Assembly: GCA_023663025.1 (NCBI GenBank) | Contig: JAMPIC010000018.1 | Span: 1-47,192, forward strand | DNA length: 47,192 nucleotides | Source: Prevotella sp. | GTDB lineage: Bacteria > Bacillota > Clostridia > Oscillospirales > Ruminococcaceae | Reading direction: 5' to 3' | The notes under the pieces: generated by a model | Database searches by the model: none | Told to the model about the DNA's origin: nothing | Seen by the model: the letters and a program-made list of their open reading frames with translations, nothing else | Translations under genes and position numbers: made by a program | In this document: piece after piece, positions 42,527 to 47,192 of the stretch | Position numbering within the stretch: position 1 is the stretch's first letter | Layout of the letters: the number at the start of each line of letters is the position of its first letter

Positions 42527-45040
42527 ATGTCAACAATTTCAAACAACACCAACAGAATGGCAGGTCTTATGTCGGGTCTGGAGACGGAGGATATTATAAA
42601 GGCTATGACCGCCAACACCAAAAACAGAATAAATTCTAAGCAGCAGAAGCTCCAGACGCTTCAATGGAAACAGGACGGATACCGTTCGGTCATTTCTAAG
42701 ATAAGCGATTTCAAGAACAAGTATCTGGATCTGACAAGTTCTTCGTCCGTAAAAGCCAATGCGGTACTTAAAAAGTGCATTGCAACTTCTTCCGACGATA
42801 AGATCACGGCTACGGCTTCCGCAGGAGCTACTCCCGCAAAGTATACCGTCAGCAAGGCAACTTCGGCTAAGACGGCTTCCGTCTCGTCGGACATCGCTGT
42901 TGCGGAGGGAAGCATTAAGCTCGACTTCGCCAAAGCAAAGAAGGATAAGAATTACGAAGTAAAGATCAAGCTTGACGGTGCTTCCAAGACGATAGTTTTC
43001 GCGGGCGGCGCAAACGAAGCCGAAACAAAGCAGAATTTCCTTGACGCGGCAAACAACGCCGTTTCGGATATCGTAAGAACAGGTCAGAAATTTGAGATAA
43101 ACGACGAATCCAGATTGGTTTTCAACGGCGCGGGAGACAATATCTACCACACCTTTGAAATTACCGACGGCGGCGAAAATATGAAAGAAGCGCTGGGTCT
43201 TGACAGCGACAAGATCAGCCGCATTTCCAAGTCCGCAAAGCTGGGCGAGATCGGCTTTAACAACAAGCTGGTTTCCGAGGACGGCAAATTCAACATCAAC
43301 ATCAACGGCGTTTCCTTTGAGTTTACCGAGGACACCACCGTTTCCGAAATGCTGAACAAGATCAATGCTTCCGACGCGGGCGTTACAATGTCGTTCAGTA
43401 CGGTAGGTCAGTCCTTTACCCTTGAAACAAAGGATACCGGCGCGGGTCAGGAACTGAATATGTACCAGACCGGCGGAAATCTCCTCAACTCGCTGTTCAA
43501 TATCAGCAGCGACAAGCTGGGCGTTTCCTCTGCGGATTCCGCTAAGATCGAGTACGCGATAAACGACAGCTACAGCCAGAAAATTGACGATTCCAAGCTT
43601 AAGAGAGGCTTTGACACAGATGAAAAATTCAGCTTCACCCTCAATATCGACGGCAAAGACCGCAAGTTTGATTTGGATCTCAGCAAATATCTTACGAAAC
43701 TTGATGACGGTGACGACGACTATACTGTCGGCTATATAAACGACGCGCTTCAGCATGAGCTTGATTGGGCGCTTCTTTCCGGCGGAGTAGACAAAGAACT
43801 CGACCTTGAGATCAAGTACAGCTCCGACGGTCTGACCCTCAGTTCCAGCGATCACAAGTTTACCGTGGTCGACAGCAACTTCGCTCTCGAAGTGGGCAAG
43901 ACCAATGAGAAAATGGTAAACGGCGATGAGATGTACGTTATCGCCCCCGGCGTTAAGAGCATGAAGTTCAATGTGGGCGGCAATGAGATAGAAGTTACGG
44001 CAAGCAAGAACGCGGGCATCTCCATTAAAGACCTCGCCGATAACGGACTTTTCAACATCAGAAGCGACGGAACTTTGGTTGCCTCCACCGAGGTCACAGC
44101 CGCTGACGATAACGCCAAGGCTATGTTCAGCAAGTATTTCGGCGGCAAGGAAACCCTTACTCCCGCGGCGGGCAATGACGTGTACACGACTTACGGCTCG
44201 AACAGCATACTCGAAGTGAGCACAGACGGCGAGCACTTCACCACCTATACAAGCGCCACAAACCTGTTTACCTTTGACGGCACTACCATCAACCTTACCG
44301 ACGTTAAGGACTTTGAGGCAGCGTCCGACGAGGATTACATAACCGTTGAGACCAAAAAGGACACAAGCGGCATCAAGGATATTCTCAAGAGCTTTGTCGA
44401 GGACTACAACAATCTTATCGGCGACCTCTACAAGGAAGTAAGCACTTCAAGACCCAAGGACAACAACTCTTATTTCGATCCTCTTACCGATGAGCAGAAA
44501 GACGAAATGGACGCCGACGAGATCGAAAAGTGGGAAGAAAAGGCTAAAACAGGTCTTTTGTACCGCGATAACAATATTCAGAAGTTCCTTTCCGAAATCA
44601 GAGGAGTTATGTCCAGAGGTATTGACGGGTTTACGCTCAGAGATATGGGCATTAAGCTTACCAGCGATTGGCGCGACAACGGCAAGCTCGAGATCGACGA
44701 AGCCAAGATGGACAGCGCTATCGAAGCTTACGGCGACAAGATTGCGGATTTCTTCACAGGCGAAAACGGTCTCGCGGCTAAACTGGAAAGCACTATAGAT
44801 AAGGCGATTTCCACAAAGACAAAGAAGTACGGTTACCTGACTTCTCTGGCAGGTATGGAAAACACCAAAACCGATACCGACAACCAGATCTACAAGCAAA
44901 TGCAGTCGATCCAGGAGATCATCGACAAACTGAACGAAAAGTACGAAAGCGAACAGGAACGCTACTGGAGCCAGTTTACAGCTCTCGAAAAATATATGGC
45001 TCAGATGCAGCAGCAGGCGTCCTACTTTATGCAGGAATAA
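42527..45040 (+). CDS. fliD: Flagellar filament cap FliD, enlarged
   Basis: The protein caps the filament and folds new flagellin. The N-terminal D0 (NRMAGLMSGLETEDIIKAMT) and the C-terminal coiled region (IDKLNEKYESEQERYWSQF, ending LEKYMAQMQQQASYFMQE) are standard. At 837 residues it is much longer than Bacillus FliD (about 500), with beta-rich modules. One, near 366 (FTLNIDGKDRKFDLDLSKYL, then SNFAL), resembles the insert repeats of FlgL; another candidate lies near 135-225. The ATG at 42527 is used with GAAAGGATGATCGTT; the ATG at 42518 overlaps that site. Confidence 0.95.
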   Translation: MSTISNNTNRMAGLMSGLETEDIIKAMTANTKNRINSKQQKLQTLQWKQDGYRSVISKISDFKNKYLDLTSSSSVKANAVLKKCIATSSDDKITATASAGATPAKYTVSKATSAKTASVSSDIAVAEGSIKLDFAKAKKDKNYEVKIKLDGASKTIVFAGGANEAETKQNFLDAANNAVSDIVRTGQKFEINDESRLVFNGAGDNIYHTFEITDGGENMKEALGLDSDKISRISKSAKLGEIGFNNKLVSEDGKFNININGVSFEFTEDTTVSEMLNKINASDAGVTMSFSTVGQSFTLETKDTGAGQELNMYQTGGNLLNSLFNISSDKLGVSSADSAKIEYAINDSYSQKIDDSKLKRGFDTDEKFSFTLNIDGKDRKFDLDLSKYLTKLDDGDDDYTVGYINDALQHELDWALLSGGVDKELDLEIKYSSDGLTLSSSDHKFTVVDSNFALEVGKTNEKMVNGDEMYVIAPGVKSMKFNVGGNEIEVTASKNAGISIKDLADNGLFNIRSDGTLVASTEVTAADDNAKAMFSKYFGGKETLTPAAGNDVYTTYGSNSILEVSTDGEHFTTYTSATNLFTFDGTTINLTDVKDFEAASDEDYITVETKKDTSGIKDILKSFVEDYNNLIGDLYKEVSTSRPKDNNSYFDPLTDEQKDEMDADEIEKWEEKAKTGLLYRDNNIQKFLSEIRGVMSRGIDGFTLRDMGIKLTSDWRDNGKLEIDEAKMDSAIEAYGDKIADFFTGENGLAAKLESTIDKAISTKTKKYGYLTSLAGMENTKTDTDNQIYKQMQSIQEIIDKLNEKYESEQERYWSQFTALEKYMAQMQQQASYFMQE

Positions 45041-45126
45041 AAATTAATTTGTGGGCAAGAGGCAGGATTTTTTTCCTGCTTCCCGCTTGCATATAAGCGT
45101 ATACCGTTGAAAGGAATGAAGTCATA

Positions 45127-45495
45127 ATGCAGCAAAATCCGTATCAGAAGTTTATGCAGCAGAGTGTTACAACAATGACGCCGGGACAATTGGTGGTTGC
45201 ACTTTATGACAAAGCCATAACAGAGCTTAACAAGGCGGTTTACTATATCGAGGAAGAGCCGAGTATCCCCAAGGCGCACAATTCCATAATCCGCGTGCTC
45301 GATATTGTGGACACACTCGACTCTCATCTTAAAGAAAAGTATGAGATATCCAAAAGCCTTGCGGCAATGTATCAGTACTTCCGCGAAAGTCTGACAAGAG
45401 CAAACGTCAAGAAAGACGCGGCGATACTGAAAGACCTGATCCCGTTTTTCAGCGAGATACGGGACGCTTTTGCGGAGGCGTCAAAGGGTTTCTAA
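45127..45495 (+). CDS. fliS: Flagellin chaperone FliS
   Basis: The 122-residue four-helix protein has the FliS signature MTPGQLVVALYDKAITELNKA and a later LKEKYEISKSLAAMYQYFRESL. It keeps flagellin unfolded for export. GTTGAAAGGAATG precedes the ATG. A stem GCAGGA/TCCTGC (45062-45079) lies in the 86-base gap after fliD but has no T-run, so read-through is likely. Confidence 0.95.
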   Translation: MQQNPYQKFMQQSVTTMTPGQLVVALYDKAITELNKAVYYIEEEPSIPKAHNSIIRVLDIVDTLDSHLKEKYEISKSLAAMYQYFRESLTRANVKKDAAILKDLIPFFSEIRDAFAEASKGF

Positions 45496-45517
45496 ATACT
45501 TTCGGGGAGGCGCTGCA

Positions 45518-45988
45518 ATGAACAATAAGCCGCTTTTGAATCTTGTTGACAGAAAGCTGCACGAAATGGAGCGTTACAGCGAGATCACAAACCGTATGCT
45601 GTACGAGGACATCGACGGTGTGGGCGAGCTTCTTGAGGAACGTCAGAGTATTATTACCGCCATGGACGGGATATCGCTGGACATCAAGCAGTACATAAGC
45701 GAGCAGTCTATCGAACATCAGGATAAACTGAACAAGCTGATGAAGTTTGAGGACATAGGCGGTCTCAACGGCGAGCTTCTGGAGCTTCAGGAGAAGATAA
45801 GCCGCGTGCGCGAACTGAGGGAAAAAATTCTCAAGGATGACGCGGCCGCTTATGACAGATTGGAGAAAATGCGCGAGGAGCTTCGCGAAAAGCTTGAACA
45901 ATCCGCCAAAAGCAAGCAGGTCGTTAACTATTTTTCCAACACGTCAACCAATGTGAATAAAGGAAAAAAGTTGAATATTTCAAATTAG
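45518..45988 (+). CDS. Probable FliT/FlgN-like flagellar chaperone
   Basis: This 156-residue, helix-rich, strongly charged protein follows fliS directly. The central helices (LLYEDIDGVGELLEERQ-type pattern and LQEKISRVRELREKIL) fit a FliT-like export chaperone for FliD, but sequence alone is not decisive. GGGGAGGCGCTGCA precedes the ATG. It is last in the operon; its final codons overlap the tRNA promoter. Confidence 0.65.
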   Translation: MNNKPLLNLVDRKLHEMERYSEITNRMLYEDIDGVGELLEERQSIITAMDGISLDIKQYISEQSIEHQDKLNKLMKFEDIGGLNGELLELQEKISRVRELREKILKDDAAAYDRLEKMREELREKLEQSAKSKQVVNYFSNTSTNVNKGKKLNISN

Positions 45989-45999
45989 TGTGTTATAAT
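45971..45999 (+). promoter_or_regulatory. Promoter of tRNA-Arg
   Basis: TTGAAT (45971-45976) and TATAAT (45994-45999), 17-base spacer; the -35 box lies inside the last codons of the FliT-like gene. Transcription would start near 46006. Confidence 0.75.
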
Positions 46000-46004
46000 A
46001 ATAA

Positions 46005-46033
46005 CTGTCGGACTGTCAAATACAGTCCGACAG
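46005..46033 (+). repeat. Perfect 12-base-pair hairpin in the tRNA leader
   Basis: CTGTCGGACTGT and ACAGTCCGACAG are exact complements with a five-base loop. The hairpin begins at the predicted transcript start and ends seven bases before the tRNA. The sequence after it (AAATTTG) is not a T-run. It could also stop read-through from the flagellar operon or protect the pre-tRNA 5' end. Confidence 0.7.
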
Positions 46034-46039
46034 AAATTT

Positions 46040-46116
46040 GCGTCTGTAGCTCAGTTGGATAGAGCGTCAGACTCCGACTCTGAAGGTCGCAGGTTCGAAT
46101 CCTGTCAGGCGCACCA
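46040..46116 (+). tRNA. tRNA-Arg (anticodon CCG), CCA encoded
   Basis: A full cloverleaf of 77 bases can be drawn. The acceptor stem GCGTCTG pairs with CAGGCGC (one T-G), the D-arm is GCTC/GAGC, the anticodon loop is CTCCGAC giving CCG, the T-arm is GCAGG-TTCGAAT-CCTGT, and CCA is encoded. It reads the CGG codon. Its 3' end is a common target for integrases; the AT-rich region and unfamiliar genes behind it fit that idea. Confidence 0.95.
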
Positions 46117-46123
46117 TCTTTGT

Positions 46124-46187
46124 ACAGGAAAAAAGATATTTAGCTCTCAAATGGCTTAGAAATGTGGTTTGAGGGCAATTTTCCTGT
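46124..46187 (+). repeat. Nested long stem-loop after the tRNA
   Basis: ACAGGAAAA (46124-46132) pairs with TTTTCCTGT (46179-46187), and inside it GCTCTCAAA (46143-46151) pairs with TTTGAGGGC (46168-46176), one mismatch or G-T. No T-run follows, so its role in ending the tRNA transcript is uncertain. Confidence 0.55.
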
Positions 46188-46238
46188 CAAAAAACGAAGT
46201 GAAAATCCGTAGATATTTTTTGGCGGTTTTTTGGGGTA

Positions 46239-46430
46239 AAAGGGATTTGAACCCTTTTTGTAGAAATTTTCGGGAAAATTTTGTATACAATTACAAAATT
46301 GAAATAATCCTTTAAAAAAAGATTTCGGCGGGACGTGAACCGTATCTGTAGAAAAATCCCGTCCAAAATCAAAAAATATTGTATACATTAAATAATCTAT
46401 AGGAAAAAAGATTTTTAAGGAATTTGAACC
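46239..46430. repeat. Degenerate tandem repeat, unit 88-89 bases, with antisense T-arm-like core
   Basis: Three copies of a GGRAYKTGAACC core end at 46253, 46341 and 46430, so spacing is 88 and 89 bases. The complement of the core looks like a tRNA T-arm (GGGTTCAAATCCC in copy 1). Other shared pieces are TTGTATACA at 46281 and 46379 (98 apart) and AAAAAAGAT at several unit edges. No full tRNA can be folded. Together with 46117-46238 and 46431-46548 this makes the longest gene-free stretch at the right end; it is AT-rich. Confidence 0.5.
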
Positions 46431-46485
46431 CTAAAAATAAATATTACCAAAAATTTAAAGCAAAATATGTGCAAAACAGAGAAAA

Positions 46486-46521
46486 CCATGTTGAATGAAA
46501 TTCATTTGACATGGCTTTTTA
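46486..46521 (+). terminator. Intrinsic terminator or attenuator before the 84-residue gene
   Basis: CCATGTTGAATGA pairs with TCATTTGACATGG (46486-46514, two mismatches), followed by CTTTTTATT. It lies only 28 bases ahead of the next start codon, so unless a promoter hides between, it must control that gene. Confidence 0.7.
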
Positions 46522-46548
46522 TTGCACAAAAATTATGGAGGTATTAAA

Positions 46549-46803
46549 ATGGAAAACGAAAGAAACAAACCCGACTGTCCCCTGATCGGTCAGGACGGCA
46601 ATGTGTTCAACCTTATAGGGATCGCGTCGAGGTCGCTGAAAGATAACGGTATGTCGGCGGAGGCGAAAGATATGTCCTCCCGCGTTTTAGATTCGGGGAG
46701 CTACGGGGAGGCGCTTTCGATTATCGGCGAGTATGTCAACATCACTTCATCGGAGGATATGGACGGGGATATCGAAGAAAGTTTCGGATTGGAGATGAGT
46801 TAG
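46549..46803 (+). CDS. Small acidic protein of unknown function
   Basis: The 84-residue product (KPDCPLIGQDGNVFNLIGIA, then a helix, SGSYGEALSIIGEYV and an acidic tail) resembles small proteins I associate with clostridial mobile or conjugative elements, but I cannot name a family. The ATG has TATGGAGG upstream. The next gene starts two bases after its stop, so the two form an operon. Expression may depend on read-through of the terminator at 46486. Confidence 0.7.
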   Translation: MENERNKPDCPLIGQDGNVFNLIGIASRSLKDNGMSAEAKDMSSRVLDSGSYGEALSIIGEYVNITSSEDMDGDIEESFGLEMS

Positions 46804-46804
46804 A

Positions 46805-47192
46805 ATGCTTTTTATGAACACGCCATATTGGAGAGGTGTTGAGCGGGAAATGCAGACCGTACCTAATTTCAAGCCGAGGCGGTCGGGGTTTCGGGTGAAC
46901 GGAGTAACGCTTAACCGATTTAATAATTACAAAAACGCTGCGGCAAAATTGCTGTACAGCTGGAAACATAACGAGGTTACGGAAAGAATTACGGCGACAT
47001 ACAGAAAGCTCGGAACATTTTTTATCGACGCGGACCACGAAAAATTTTTCAGGAATTTCATTAAAACCCCGTTCGGCGGCGGCAGATTTTATGCTGCCGT
47101 TTTTCTTTTGTCTGCGGATTTTAATTTGCGGAAACGATCGGAAACCGCAATAATTAACGGCGTTGTGGATTTCGGAAAAATTAATCTGAAAG
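46805..47192 (+). CDS. Unknown protein, 3' end beyond the window
   Basis: An open frame starts at ATG 46805 (GGAGATGAG upstream; an in-frame ATG follows at 46814) and is still open at the window edge after about 129 codons. Segments such as VTLNRFNNYKNAAAKLLYSWKH, then KLGTFFIDADHEKFFRNFIK and FYAAVFLLSADFNL suggest a small helical domain; the last part is reminiscent of small uncharacterised proteins of mobile elements. No catalytic motif is visible. Partnered with the 84-residue gene. Confidence 0.65.
   Translation, partial: MLFMNTPYWRGVEREMQTVPNFKPRRSGFRVNGVTLNRFNNYKNAAAKLLYSWKHNEVTERITATYRKLGTFFIDADHEKFFRNFIKTPFGGGRFYAAVFLLSADFNLRKRSETAIINGVVDFGKINLK

Noticed and set aside
42539..44236. 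565-codon frame opposite fliD
   Set aside because: It is the shadow of a conserved flagellar gene with no family features of its own.
46230..46330. A second, intact tRNA on the minus strand
   Set aside because: Only a T-arm-like hairpin is present; no matching acceptor 5' strand, D-arm or anticodon arm can be drawn.
46140..46388. 82-codon minus-strand frame in the AT-rich region
   Set aside because: Low-complexity composition, no ribosome site, and it crosses the hairpins and repeats described there.
1..47192. CRISPR array or insertion sequence
   Set aside because: No series of identical 24-40 base repeats with unique spacers and no transposase frame was found.

Overview
The window looks like a chromosomal segment of an anaerobic, Gram-positive, probably endospore-forming and flagellated member of the Clostridia, most like the Ruminococcaceae/Oscillospiraceae. 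The reasons are a dipicolinate synthase pair behind a sigma-K-like promoter, many near-consensus sigma-A promoters with 17-base spacers, strong GGAGG or GAAAGGA ribosome sites, a FliW-CsrA flagellar locus, a minimal SUF iron-sulfur pair, anaerobe-type NADP glutamate dehydrogenase and several plant-polysaccharide enzymes. Species identity is inference; there is no rRNA here.

Layout. 1-2250: a four-hairpin repeat, dpaA-dpaB, and a 53-residue orphan gene with an almost perfect promoter. 2253-5937: divergent GH43 and GH127 enzymes, fitting arabinose-containing glycans. 6017-7645: cobU-like and pilT genes in one operon. 7837-11475: an unassigned promoter and short transcript, a membrane-anchored polysaccharide deacetylase, a bactofilin and a four-helix membrane protein. 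11556-13751: superoxide dismutase and a GH26-like hydrolase behind a LacI-type operator. 13953-15813: an HD-GYP protein whose outer domain resembles a CBM2 fold, with a small membrane protein. 15991-18615: a SirTM-type sirtuin and zinc macrodomain pair (reversible ADP-ribosylation), then a cupin divergent from an HxlR regulator. 18752-22874: a MacB-like ABC exporter and an orphan solute-binding lipoprotein. 23183-24842: two-gene SUF system. 25127-28192: convergent gdhA and pyrG. 28494-32825: a secreted cell-wall-repeat protein, a thioesterase, a CE2-like esterase and a 1-phosphofructokinase, the last three overlapping. 33042-35898: a GGDEF protein, rsmE and fba.

36111-45988 is a late flagellar operon opening with a sigma-28 promoter of full consensus: flgM, flgN, flgK, flgL, a yviE-like gene, fliW, csrA, fliD, fliS and a FliT-like gene. 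FlgL and FliD are much larger than usual and appear to share an inserted repeat domain. The last 1.2 kb holds tRNA-Arg(CCG) with its own promoter and a perfect leader hairpin, an AT-rich stretch with an 88-89 base tandem repeat whose core looks like an antisense tRNA T-arm, an attenuator-like terminator, and two small genes that may mark the edge of an integrated element.

Functional themes are motility and its checkpoints (FlgM, FliW/CsrA), cyclic di-GMP turnover (one GGDEF, one HD-GYP), polysaccharide use and cell-surface remodelling. The strongest candidates for new biology are the HD-GYP receptor with a carbohydrate-binding-like ectodomain, the SirTM/Zn-macro pair without its usual lipoyl-carrier partners, the shared flagellar insert domain, and the tandem T-arm repeats after the tRNA.
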